Source: Gordionus sp. m RMFG-2023 (Eukaryota > Nematomorpha > Gordioida > Chordodea > Parachordodidae). Taken from it: 64,000 nt of DNA. Positions 36,241 to 49,200 of the stretch are shown here, one piece after another; positions within the stretch are counted from its first letter, which is position 1; each line of letters starts with the position of its first letter. The stretch is from positions 22,925,120 to 22,989,119 of the forward strand of contig NC_088778.1 in assembly GCF_954871325.1 (NCBI RefSeq). The letters are read 5' to 3'. The notes below the pieces were generated by a model. That model saw only the letters and a list, made by a program, of their open reading frames with translations, was not told where the DNA came from and searched no databases. The position numbers and the translations under genes are program-made.

Positions 36241-36377
36241 TTTTCTAAATGTTTTTAAAAGTAACTAGAAAGATTAGTTACCTTTGTAGTTACATTCCAA
36301 AAAATAACTAGTTACATCTTTTATTATAACGAGTTACATTATTTATTTGCAAAAATGTAATTAGTTACTTTCATCAC
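36240..36377. mobile_element. GTAAC-rich hAT-like end
   Basis: Repeated TAGTTACCTTTG, AACTAGTTACATC, AACGAGTTACA and TAATTAGTTACTTTCATCAC words run up to the border of the LTR-flanked element. The pattern matches the ends of the hAT element at 56316-57373 (GAGTAACGGTAACGCG). The other end was not identified with confidence. Confidence 0.4.
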
Positions 36378-36984
36378 TGTAAAATTATATACAATAAAAA
36401 ACTCTACCAGTACAACGCAATTTATTAACTCACACAATTTTCAAACACAACTCTAAAACTAAAAGTAATAAATTTTCAACTCCAAATTTTATTCATCAAC
36501 TAAATATATAATTACAAAAAAAAGTCATAATAATTATAAAATTTAGTCTAATTTTTAAAAATAAATAATTTTATATTTTTTATTTTTACAATTATTTAGA
36601 ATATGACACACCCTCCATAAATGCTCACATTCGACCCAGGTATTGTTGGCTCCGTTGTAACTTTAGAATATGCATACTTTTAAATCTAATTCATCATGGG
36701 TTCTTTCAATCGTGTCAAATATTCAGTTTTATATTGAGTCTATTACTAATTATTATTAATTCCAAATTATTTTATTTAAACCATCAAATATGATTCAAAA
36801 TTTTCTAGAATATATATTTTTTCTTTAACTTACCCCATTCGATTCCTTATTCTGAATAATATAGAATTCCATAATATTTCACAAGAACCAACATGAATTT
36901 ATCTTCCTTCCCATATCTTTGATAGTATAATGGTTTTATTTTCAAAATCCATATAGTTTCGCTGAAGTAGGCATTGGCTTCATC

Positions 36985-37275
36985 GTTTATGATCGAATAT
37001 TAGTTATTTTGAACCAACTTTAATGTAGAACGAATATTGTTACCTGGACCCAACGTTAAATTTGTCTCCGTAGCATCGAGCGAGTTTGAACGAATATTAG
37101 TTATCTTAACCTAACGTTAATGATTTCCCTTCGTAATCTTCATCGAGTTTAAACGAATATTGTTATCTGGACCCAAAGTTAACGATATGTCTCCGTAGTA
37201 TCGAGTTTGAACGAATATTAGTTATCATGGACCCAACGTTAATGACTTCTCTCTATAGTATTCATCGAGTTTCCA
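36985..37275. repeat. Tandem repeat of about 65-75 bp units inside the LTR-flanked element
   Basis: At least four units contain GAACGAATATT(A/G)TTA, GGACCCAACGTTAA and (C/G)TCCGTAGTATCGAG-like words. Units alternate between AGTTATC and TGTTATCTGG variants, suggesting a two-unit higher-order pattern. Confidence 0.65.
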
Positions 37276-37769
37276 TTTCCATAATATCTTTTATCACAAG
37301 TTGATAATCTATATCCATTAGCACAATCAATTCTTGATTATTATTTTTAAAAAATACCTCTTCTTTTCTTTTTCTTGGTAATACAAAATAATTCATTGCA
37401 TTTGACCGTCGATCTTCTCCCATCACTCTATTTGGTTTAATCAACTTGTTCTCTTTCTTTTTTACTTCACCGCGTTACTGTCTAATAATTCGCCGATATA
37501 TTAAAACATTTTCAAGTACTTTACACATATTTTAAGGTCAAAATTTCCTATATTAATACTATTAACATTTTTAACCAAATTTTAAAAACCACTTTTGTAC
37601 CCTTCCTCTTTTAAAATTCATCCCAATATATTGAACTTTTAGGCAAATTTCGAAAATCTCTTTTGTATCTCTCCTTTTAAAATTCATCTCAATATATTAA
37701 ACTATTATGGAAATTTCAAACACCTCTTTTCCATCTCTCCTTTTAAAATTCAACCCACATATACATATT

Positions 37770-37910
37770 TCAGTCCCAAGTCCTCTCGAATACTCCCCAA
37801 TGAGTCTTCCCGAATACTCCTCAATAATTCCCCAGAAAACTCCCCAATGAGTATCCCCGAATACTCCCCAATAGGTCCCCCCCCCCGAATACTCCCCTAA
37901 AATTTTCTCT
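37770..37910. repeat. Short minisatellite, unit about 19-20 bp
   Basis: The word CGAATACTCCCCAATGAGT or a close variant (CGAATACTCCTCAATAATTC, AAAACTCCCCAATGAGTATC, CGAATACTCCCCAATAGGTC) repeats about five to six times. On the minus strand it is an AT-spaced G-rich repeat (GGGGAGTATTCGGGG). Confidence 0.6.
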
Positions 37911-39384
37911 ATTTTTCTATTCCTAAAATTCCCACCGCTCACATTTGTTAATTCATTTAAATCGAAAAAATAAATAATTCCTCTTCTTTTAATAGTCTCA
38001 TAAATCAATTTCTAGATTTATTTTTCTTTCATTTCAAAAATCTACATATTCGTCAACTCATTTAAATAAAATTCTCATCATTATAAATTAAAACATCAAC
38101 TTTTTATTTTTTATTTCCTCAATTTTTATACCAAGAAAAATATGTAACCTTGAATTCATTATATATTTAAAAAAAAAAATTTATCCAACCCGCTGATATT
38201 CTACTCAATTGACCAAAAATACGATCCAAATTAATTTTTTTTTGTTCTCACTAACAATTATCTTTTATTAACCATTTCAATTCTCTAATACATCACGTTT
38301 TTATTCCTAATTAAAGGTAAAAAATAATTCAATATCTTTCTCCTTTAAAAAAAAATATTTTAGCATCTTCCTTTATCCTAAATATAATAGTAAATCATCA
38401 CCCTTTTTAGGAAACCTCCCCCCCCCCCTCCCACCTCTTTTACAAAGAAAATTTTCTTCGCATAATATTTATTGTCAATCTTATTTTCGTGAATATTTTT
38501 CCTATTTGGAACCAATCCTATTATTTAAATTATTTTCTCCTTCGCCTTGTTATTTTAACTCTTTAGTACTCACCTCACTCCTTTTTCCTTTTTTTAAAAA
38601 AATGTTATCTCTTGTGAACTCGAATGCTTTGTTATTTTGAAAATTTTTTAAGCTTAGCTCCACAGCTACATACTAAAATATATTTTCTCCATTTTCTTTT
38701 TTTTATTTATATTCAACGCTATTTTATCTCGCTATATTATTTTACACCTTCACCCCTACATTAGCTTTGGCACTTGTTAATTTACAATGCCCACCTCTTT
38801 AATTTATAATTTTGGCTCCTACACAAATTAATTCACCATAGTGCATTATTATAAAAACACTAACTTTCGGCACTACTCTAAATTTCTTCACTTTTCACTC
38901 TCACATTTGTATATTTCTCTATTAATATAAATTTCGCCCAAAATTTTATTTTACTATCGCGTTTTGCGCTCTGTATAATTTATTTCGTTCTCTTCAATTT
39001 AATTCAACACAGCATTCGTATACTTTATTTTCAAAAATTAATATACATCAACCATTAAAGATTTCAACAATACTTAATTTAAAGCCATACATATTTTTTT
39101 TTTAAATTAGCATCACATTTTTGTCAATGCCTTTACAACTGTTAACTAACCACATTATAATTTTCCCCAAATGTTTATGTCACATTAATCGCTTTAAATA
39201 TAATCTATTAATGCAACACTATCACATTCCCCTGTAAGTTTCGGTCACGGCACCATTGTGAAAATTATATACTATAAAAAACTCTACCAGTAAAACGCAA
39301 TTTGATAACTCACACAATTTACCAACACAACTCTAAAACTATTTCAACTCCAAATTTCATTCGGCAACTAAATATATAATTACA

Positions 39385-40220
39385 AATCTAGTCCCTTTTA
39401 TACTTTTTTGGGACAAAGTGATCACGAGTTACTTGATATAAAAAATCAGGCGACTATTTATAAATTTGATAAATATTAAACAAAATAAGTTTTAAAAATA
39501 AATAATTTTAAATAATAATATGACAATCACATTAGTAGAGATAGTTATAGATAGATAATTTTATTATAATATAACGATAACATATGAATTAATATTTACA
39601 AAGAAATAATAACAAGTGATGTAATATTTATTTAGATATCAAAATTTTATTTAAGTTTAATCAGATAGAAAGGACAGAATTTAGTGCAAACGTAAAACAT
39701 TGAGCGATAAAATTCCCATGCCGGTCAGCGCTAGGAAGTCTGGGGGACAAACTCCCAGCCTTAGGTACAAGAATAAAATCGTGGATAAGACCCTGCCTAG
39801 TTATTCCTATCCAACTTTCTATCTATTCACGAATTTTTTTTTAGTTTTTCTTTTCATATATTTTATATATTATTTTCACAAAAATTTTTATTCATTTATA
39901 TCTCATTTCTTTCACCTTCTTACATAATATTTTTAACAAAAATAAGAATTTGATTATTAAACTGAGAAATAAATCGTTTGATAGCTTAATTTTATTTTTT
40001 GGAGTGCAAATTTGTCAATCATTGAATGTAATTATAGCAGAATTTGAATGATTTTAGAAACATAGGAGATCTCATAATAGGCAATAAATTAAATATAACT
40101 TTGGATTATATTAATAAATACAATTATATAAATTATATATATAAATGTATTTTTTTTAAAGATTTTGAATTAAGATTAACCATTTAAATTATACCTTATT
40201 CTTGCATTCATTTCAGTTTC
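39385..40220. other. Spacer before the secreted-protein gene, with one GC-richer open island
   Basis: Mostly A/T-rich. Bases 39686-39775 are unlike the rest: an open segment encoding DKIPMPVSARKSGGQTPSL, bounded by an AG at 39698-39699 and a good donor-like GTACAAG at 39764. It may be an exon of an unseen gene or an upstream non-coding exon, but no partner is found. The promoter of the gene at 40221 must lie in this stretch or further upstream. Confidence 0.35.
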
Positions 40221-43200
40221 ATGCATCCAAATTTACCTGAAGTTCACCTGTGCTATTTGAAAATACTTGTACTTATAATATTTGTTAATCTTTGCCCCTT
40301 ATGCCGTAAATATTAATTTTTCAGATTAATTTAATTTTATTATTTAAGATTTTCAAGCTATACAGTATCCTGAGATTCCTTGGTCTAAAAATGATGATGG
40401 AACTGCATGCATTATACCTGAAACCATGAGAGTTTTTTTTTCTTATATAGTCTAATTGAATATTATTATTAAGGGTTCATGGTATTTAGAAGAACGTGGA
40501 TCTGGTACATCCATGAAAATAACACATGACTATATTCAAGATTTGGGAAAATGCGTAAAGATGAGATTTAATGATGGATATTCAGTTTATAGAAACACAT
40601 TTTTGTTTAAATCAGAGTAAGATGATAGCATGTTAATTATGTCACAATGCTTATATTAATTATAGGATAATACATATATTAATTTTTACTTCATTAAAAT
40701 AAGTAGTAACTCAAGGAGGTAAACTATTTATATTAATTTATTTTATCAATTTTTTTAAATATTAATTAAGGTATAAGTTTCATAGTTAAATTCATATATT
40801 TTGATTAAAAATTATATTCATTAATGATATGATTTATATTTTTTATTATTTGATTTAATTAATTTTCATCATAACAATGTGCTGAATGAAATTCATTACC
40901 AGTTTTACAATGTTTGTTTAATAAGAACTTACAAAAATAGTTTTAGAGAGAAATATTATTATTTATTATAAATAAAGGTTAATTTATTCAAATTTTGATC
41001 AATTTTAATTATTAAATTATGAAATTAAAACAATCTTTGATTATAATTAAATATTTTATTGCTATATATATTTAAAAAATATTTTATTAGAAAATGCAAA
41101 ACATGTGTTTCAATTGTTTATAGAACTCAAAATGTTTTGGAATATAAAAAATGTAAAAAAACTATTATGAATATGATATATTTCACCTTACAAAAATGAC
41201 AATGAAACCCAATTGTGAGTAAAATTGGTAGTTATGCCATCGATGGTGTGACAACTTTTCTCGACTCTTCTGAAAAAAGGGACTCTTAAATTAAAATTTT
41301 TTTATTATGAAGTATTTTAAATAAGAGTTTGGGAGATTACATGCTACTTATTATGGCTAAATCATTTAATTCATCTGTGCAAACACAGAATTCTCAGAAA
41401 GATTAGCTAATTTTATGAACAAATATTATGTCCTGAGATCAAGCACTTTTGCCATGGATGGGGGGGGGGGTGGGTTGATGCAAGATCATTATTGAAATTG
41501 AAGTGGAGGGGATGGATTTGTATTTCCGCTTTTGCCATTTTTGATATGGATTTCATTTTTTTGCTAATTTTGATACGAATTTCCTTTTTTTATTGTTAAT
41601 TTTTTTTAGGAGAAAGTATGTGGTAATACTGTTATTGACTTTGAGCCTTAAATAATTTTAAATGATTCTTAGGATTAAAAAAAATTAGAAATGTTGTCAA
41701 TATATTTTATACTTTCTAAATTGGGGCACCTCTGATATAATGACTAAATTTTTTAGAATAAATTAAAGAATAGGTCTATATAAGTTAATATTTAAAAAAA
41801 AACTAGATTAAAAGCTCAATTAAGCATCCTCTTAAAAAATTTTAGATTCTATTTATTTATTATATGAGTTAAAATTTTTGATAATTTATATATAAAGTGG
41901 AATGCATTGATGATGATACATCTAGAACCATGGTTGATATATGTGCCGGAGTCGATGTGCTTGAATTAATTACCATGTTCGGTATCTTATCTTATTTTAT
42001 TTAATAAATATAATATAAAAAATAAAGAATTATAACCACGTTTATAGTGATTTCATGGTGATATAAAATTTCGATTAGTATAGTGGTGTTTTTATCTATA
42101 TTCTATAAAATGTTATTATTATATAAAATGGCCCTTTGATAAAGTTTAAAATTAATGGAACATGCTACTTTTACTATACCATATATTTTCCTTTATCTTA
42201 AACATGTTTATCGCAATAAGCCTTGACTCCTACTCCAGTGAATTGTCGATCTAGCATGGAGGGAGTTTTCAAATTCGAGTATCGATATTCTTCTCAGACC
42301 GGCTACTGTAGAAGCCCGGACAATAAGATAAGGGCCTGTCAAAGGCCTGGTACCCATTTTTCAGCTCAAAATGAAAGATTTTACATGAATTATTCCCGTT
42401 GTGATAGCGTCGTTGATAGGATAGAGGACGACCCCTACGCCACCAGCAATAAACAAGGAAGCGACAGTTTAATTGATTAATATTTAATTTCTTATTATCG
42501 TCGACCTTTAAACTACTTTCATTAATTACTATGCTATGATCTATTAGCCAAAGTTACGATATTATTTCCTTGTAGAACGTTTAACTTGGTATAAAATGAA
42601 TCACATTGATTAAGATAAATATTCATTATTTTTAATATGATTGTATACTATGGGTTATAAATAAGGAATTTATTTGGCAGAAACCTATACCACCTATTAT
42701 AAGGATACCATTACGGTATCAGCAGATACCATCGACACCGAATACAAATTTTTTAAATTGATATATATTTAATCCAAGAAAATACTTAAGTTTATTTGCT
42801 CAAAAAATATTTTAAGCATGCTTAATTCAAATTTAAGCCTATTGAGCATCCTCTAAAATAACAAAAATAATTTTAAAAGGGTATAAGAGCGCCAACATAA
42901 TATACTCATGCCTGGGCCAATGGGAACTAACGAACGGCAACGTCTACTTTGCCGTAGCAAATCTAGGCGAATCTCAACTACATCTCAAATATCGTTGCTT
43001 TTTAACGCGTAGGGATCAGCCTTTACACATGACCAAATCGAGCAGAGCCTCGTGTAGCGAACTGAGAAATGCCAGGGAAGGACCTGAAATGCTTAGACTC
43101 ACTCAAAGTATTATTTTATATTTTAAAAAATTAACAATTCTTAATTTTTTGGGGTAGATTTTTTAATTTCATTAAAATTAAATATTTTTAATATTGTATT

Positions 43201-46200
43201 TAAACTGTATTAAAAAATGTTTATTTGACATATTTAAAGTGGAATTTTCTCGCGTTTTACCCACTTGTCATTTTCCGAAAAATTTTAGCGGCAATTGGAT
43301 TAACACTGCTAATTACGATTCTAGAGTATATTTTAAAATATTCAATTATTATTTCTCATTTATTTATAAAAATATAAGGTATATTTTATTTAATCCAATT
43401 TATTGGTCTATTATCTGTATCTACCACAATGAAAACTTCAACGATGATACATTTAGATCAGGACCAATTAAATTAATTACATGGGCATAAGTAACAAAAT
43501 TAACTATATGTGAGTTGTCACATAGAAGCTTTCATCTCTATACTCAATATTGACCATAATACCATATTCAAAATATGGAAATTATTTTTTTAATCAACCT
43601 GATTTTATAGGTAGTCATAAATTCCACTCATATTTATGAAGAAAATTTACAAAACCAAATGTTGCTCAGGAAAACATATTATGTGTGCAAAGAATCTATG
43701 GGTAATTACTACCTAACTGCCCGCCTAAGTTATTCTGGATGGTAAAAAAAAAATTATATTTCCATAAAGTAAATTATATGAATAAGCAGTTTATTTAATT
43801 AAATTCTATTTCTCTAAGTGGAAAAAAATATATAGAAGAAATTTAACTATTTTAATATCAACCTAATATCTTAGATACAAACTTCACTTGATTAACAAAA
43901 ACTAGAAAAACACATAATATTCGAGGAATAGCTGGAAAACTTTTTATTACACATTTTTTTAACGATCGAAAAGCCAAATCGATTACGTGTGCTGGGACTT
44001 TCAAAACCTTCTTCCGTCCTACTCCTCTTTTTCCCCTCCCACATCTCGTTCTGACCACCACCAGTCTTCGTTTTCCAACTCAATCGATAATAATAATCCA
44101 TTTAATTCCAATCCACAATCTACCTCCTTTAAGCACAACAATATTTTGAGGTACAGGGTTAGTTCCGCCATTGTTGATAATAGGTTTGATCAAGTGTGCC
44201 AACTCAACAACTTTCAACAGGTAGCATTGAGCAATATCGGGGGAAACGGAATTTGGAAGTATTCCACGCTATTAGCAGAATCTCGAGCACATACACCTTG
44301 CCCTATACAAGGTTATTTATATTTTTTTAAAAAATCAATCAGATTTTTAAATGTCAATTAAAAAAATTTTTTTTAAGGGGATTATAATATATTAAGCCAA
44401 ACTATACGATGCTCACAAAATACAGGAGCCAGACCTATTATTTCCTCTCATGCTGATTGCATAATCTTATAATTTATAAATATCTGCTTTTATATGGTTT
44501 AGAAAATTTTGACAAGAAGTCACTACATTATCAATCACAATAAAAAAAATCAATACTTCATATGCTCAAAAAAATATTTGATTAACAGTGGCCTTAAAAA
44601 AATTAATTACGAATATTTGCAAATAATTTCAAAATTTGAGAATAATCCATACGCAATCATGTAAAATTATTATCTGAAATTTACTAATACAAATAATATT
44701 AATATATCAAATTTTAGGTTGGTGCGTCAAAATATATGCCAAAGAATATATATTTATGATTTTTTTCCTTTGAAAATTTTTTTTGCGGTCAAGGGAACAC
44801 TTGCATAATTTTTTAACGGGTTGAACAAAAAATTCAGGCCAGTTCAGGCCCGGCCACTCATCTCTAATAGGAATATTTTCTCAGAAACATAAACATAAGA
44901 GCCTTTTGAAAGCTTTTAAAAATAATTATAATACAGTGGAAAACGAATATTATATAAAAAGAATATTATGTATATAAAATCTGACACAAGGCCCATATAT
45001 TATGGAACATATTTTTATCTAATCTAGCTAAAACCTAATATATATTTTTTTTAATAATCCACTATTTTATGAGTGCTGTTCCAGAGCCAGTTCATCCGAA
45101 CTGGTTGTTAAATTTTTGCATGCTTTTGAAAATTGATTAATAATTATCAACAAATTAGTTCTTTACAAAATATAACAATAAAAAATATATTTAATTATTA
45201 ACCATATGTCATATTTTTTACCAGAACATTTTTAAAATCTATTATTTATTTCAAATATTCGTAATTCTCATCTTCCTAACCTCTAATATAATAATTTGGT
45301 TCTGTCTCAACCCCAGACTTCATTTATTACTGGGTTATTCTATCAATACTATGAAATATAATAATTTAAGGACATTTTTGATAAAATGTATACCATCTTT
45401 AATCAATCTAATGAGAACTAGACATAATTTTTCTATGCAAAAATTGGACGAGTACCTTTATTGTTGCAAAAATTAATCTATTCCCAAAGAATGCATTTAA
45501 AAATTATGTATATAATGGTGAACATATAACTATGACCACCTTTATATTATTCAACGCCTTACAATCGAGATAAATTGATTTCTTAAAAACTGACAATTTA
45601 AGATGATCTTTTAAAGCTTTGCAAAATTTAAAGAACGATTTAGAGATAATACAGAAAATGGTGTCAAATTTAATAAAGCGATACGAGTCCTCCTCGTTTA
45701 ATTCAAGTAATGAATTTTCATCATTACCGTGAAGTAAGTTGTTAAAAGTTATTGAACACATGGAGCTCAAACTATTTACTACTAAACTCTTAAATTTTGA
45801 TAATTCAAAATATGATCTTTCTGAAAAGAAGGGGTAAAAGATTTTGAAATCTTATCAAAACAATTGAGCTTGAAAATAGTGCTAATAATTTTCGGAATTA
45901 TTAAAACTTTATTGACTTAACTGGAAGCCAACTTTCCTAAGCTGTTAAAATGGCCAAAATTAGTGCGTGAAACGGGGCAAGACTTCAGCTAAATGAATGA
46001 AATTGTAATTGATGACGCATTTGACATATTTGGAATTCTATATCATTTATGAAATCATGGATAAATTATCATACCTTGTGACAGATACAAAGGTCCGTGA
46101 ATCAAGCAAAACTAAACATTTTCTATATATGGAAAATATATGGTAACTTACATATTATACAATATTTGATTTAAATAAATTGAATAAAATATTTTTAATT

Positions 46201-49200
46201 TTTTTTTTTAGAATCGAATATATAAATGAGTAATATTTTATATATATTAATAATTTATGTAGATAAATGAATTAAATTTTATTCATAAAAATTTAATCTA
46301 TAAAAAACTAGTTTGTAAAGCAGTTGCTAAGGAAAGGCGCTGATTGAGTAATTATAGACCTGACTCATATCTAGCAAGGAAATTAGTGAACTGGTTGTTA
46401 AAATTTTAGAGTCACAACTGATAAGATAAGAATATCTTCTACCTTTATAGTTATAAATTTAAATTATGCTCCTTCTTACTCACCCAAAGTTAGTAGGTTA
46501 CCTAAAATAAAGGACCTAACCTCTATTCCTTATGTTTTTTATTCTAATATATATCCGAAAAATTTTTGATATTATACTATTCTGCCATTTATATTTTATT
46601 TAGAAAGAGTTCTTATACTAAAAAAGTTTTCGGATATATATATTATATTAAACCTATTTTTATTAATTGATTTAATAAAGCGACGAGTACAAAAGCCATA
46701 AAGGCCAATGTACTCACCTAAATCTACCCTCAACTTTCTTATATGATTGAGTGTAAGTAGATTTCAGCCGCAACACAATATAAAATCATATTTTTTTTAT
46801 CTATATAATTATATTCAAAGAAAATGGTACATCAAAAAAAATCTATTTCTTTTATTTGTATTTAACAGTAGCAAGTTCTAAATTTGAATCAAATAAGCTC
46901 CCCTAAAACCTGTTTAGCAATATTGAAGAAGCGCTCATTAGGTGCACTAGAGGGAAGAGGGGTATTTTATTTTATAAAAATATTTTTTAAATCATTATAA
47001 TTATCGAATAAATTAATTTTTTTATTATTTGTTAAGAAATGTATGTCTAATATATTTTCCTATTGAATCTTCCAAAAAATCTTCTAAATCATTGAAAGGC
47101 ATTTTTGGTGCGATAGTAGGTATATTTGTGCTTGGAATTTGTTTCCCTGCAAAATTAATTAATTAATTTTTTAGTTCTCTATTTTAATCCCCTTATATTA
47201 ATTCCCAATTTAATTTAAATGCAGGATGGATATTTGCAGCAATCATATCATTATTAACACTTGAAAATAGTTATTTAAAAAAAAATATATTTTTATGAAA
47301 TTATAAACCTTTTATTAATGACTATAGTTTTCTCACATCAACTGTGGCCACTAAATTAATATTGGTGCATTTATATTTGAATGCTCTGGTAGAAGATCAT
47401 ACAATTCTACTCTGTTAGTCAGGATAGTTATTCACACATTGGAAATCTTCATCCATTTCAGAACTTTTCTCCTCAATCATTCTAAAAATTAAAAGAGAGT
47501 TCTATATAATTTTAAAATGATTAATTTAGAATAACATGGAAGCCTTCACATAGTTCTACCAATATCAGTAATGGTTTTTATCTTATTTTTATTTTAAAAC
47601 TTCTATGCACATCAATTATAATCTTGGCCAAGTCAAGTGTGCTCATCCTCAACACATTTTGGGGCTAAGGCTGCAGTCATTGCAATGATTTCGAGCCAAT
47701 TCAGTGAGCTGTTTACGTCCAATAAAGTTGTTTCATTAAGATCATAAAAATCCATTTTTGAGGAAAAATATTTAGATGGAAATAGAAATTTTATTTAATT
47801 TAATTCAGTTATTTTTACATTTGATAACAAAACTATATGTTTTATTATTTGAAAAAGTGAATAAAAAAATTTATTATAATAACTCTTAATATATAAATAG
47901 CTTCATGCATTTAAAAATAAATATGTGTTTAAGTCATAATGTAAAATCCTATAAACTTAAAAATATAAAGATAACTATTGTATATATATAATATTCTAAA
48001 TAATTGTATATTACAGAATTTGTTAATTCATTCAACAAAATATATTTAATATTGAAATTATTTTTTGTTCAATAAAATTAACCACTCCATGCTAAAAAGG
48101 AGCTAGCTCCCATTCGACTTTTAAAATATAAGGGTGCCCTAATTGTTTTAGTAAAAAATGTAGAGACGTTCCAGCAATTCTGATTCTTAATATATATATT
48201 TCATTTATTTATATTGGCGTGGCATCGATTAATTTTCTCATATAAATTACTAAATAGCAATTGAAATTTAAAATATAATAGGTCGGTATAGGTTCGAACA
48301 AAAGGGTCAAACACAGTTAGACGATAGGATTATTGGAGGAATTACAGCGGTTCCAGAAGTCAGGGTATATAAAATTTATTATAAACTGCAAAATTTATTT
48401 AGGCGTTTATTGATCATAGCTGTTGACATATATTTTAAAATTTTAAAGCTAAAAAATTATTAATAAATTGCAACATTATTGTTGCCCTCAAAAAACTTAA
48501 TCCATTTCAAATCCCCCAAAATCGCTTTAATTTTTAATTTAGCTACTTGTTTTTTTACACCAAAAAAATGTAGGTTACATGCAATAATGTAGAATCAGAA
48601 CTGAGGGTATGTTCTAAGGACGCCTCCAAAATGCTAATTGACGTCCACAAATGTGTGAGCCTTGATTCCCGGGGTAAACCGTTAGGGGAATTCGATAAAG
48701 TAGATTACGAAATGTCCTGCATAGGTTATTGGCGGGAAGATTCTCTTTCCTACCTGATAACGTACGATGAAAATGATTCTGCTAGTCGCTACCGATGCTG
48801 GGTTTGTATATTTATGTTTTCTTGATTCTGTCCAGGGACTCACTTTTTGAAATTGATTATAAGATTACAATTTTTTGTCCTCTTACAAAGTGTTTTTTTT
48901 CTTCAATTTTTAATGTACCCTCAATTATAAATGTATTTTTATTTTAATAAGTTGAGATACATTCCTTATCAAGTTTTTATAGTATGATGCGAGTATTCTT
49001 TTTAGTTTTTTTAACCATCGAGATTTAATTTTTGATAACAATTGATTTTAGCCTTGGTAAATTGTTCTGTTAGGGGCGTTCTAAATATTTATTATTACAT
49101 AAGGAAAAATAATTTAAAAAAATTTGATCGCATCTATAATTAATAACTTATAATAAAAAGCTCTAATTTTTCACCGAGGTCTGGTTAAATTTGGGCATTG

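Larger units (their letters stand above)
36378..39384 (-). mobile_element. Old LTR-retrotransposon-like element (fossil, non-coding)
   Basis: Two direct repeats of about 128-149 bp, 36378-36526 and 39257-39384, share AAAACTCTACCAGT, ACGCAATTT, ACTCACACAATTTT and ACACAACTCTAAAACTA; they begin TG and end CA. Read on the minus strand, the sequence just inside the right repeat (39255 to 39242) is TGGTGCCGTGACCG, which looks like a tRNA primer-binding site and sets the element's direction. The interior of about 2.7 kb is strongly pyrimidine-rich on the plus strand and holds two tandem repeat blocks. I see no recognisable gag, protease, reverse transcriptase or integrase, so it is broken or was always non-autonomous. 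The two repeats differ at many positions by eye, so it is old. The family is not assignable with confidence (BEL/Pao or Gypsy type). No target duplication is visible. Confidence 0.6.

Noticed and set aside
36985-37275. CRISPR-like spacing of repeats
   Set aside because: Repeats are contiguous and diverged with no unique spacers, and the window is eukaryotic.
37262-38008. Two minus-strand open frames inside the LTR-flanked element
   Set aside because: They cover tandem repeats and biased sequence; no recognisable retroelement domain, so not annotated as coding.
43858-44101. Two overlapping minus-strand frames (67 and 69 codons)
   Set aside because: They are shadows of exon 10 of the secreted-protein gene on the opposite strand.
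45504-45770. 88-codon minus-strand frame in the large intron
   Set aside because: Open but without recognisable motifs; possibly dead transposon sequence, not supported as a host gene.
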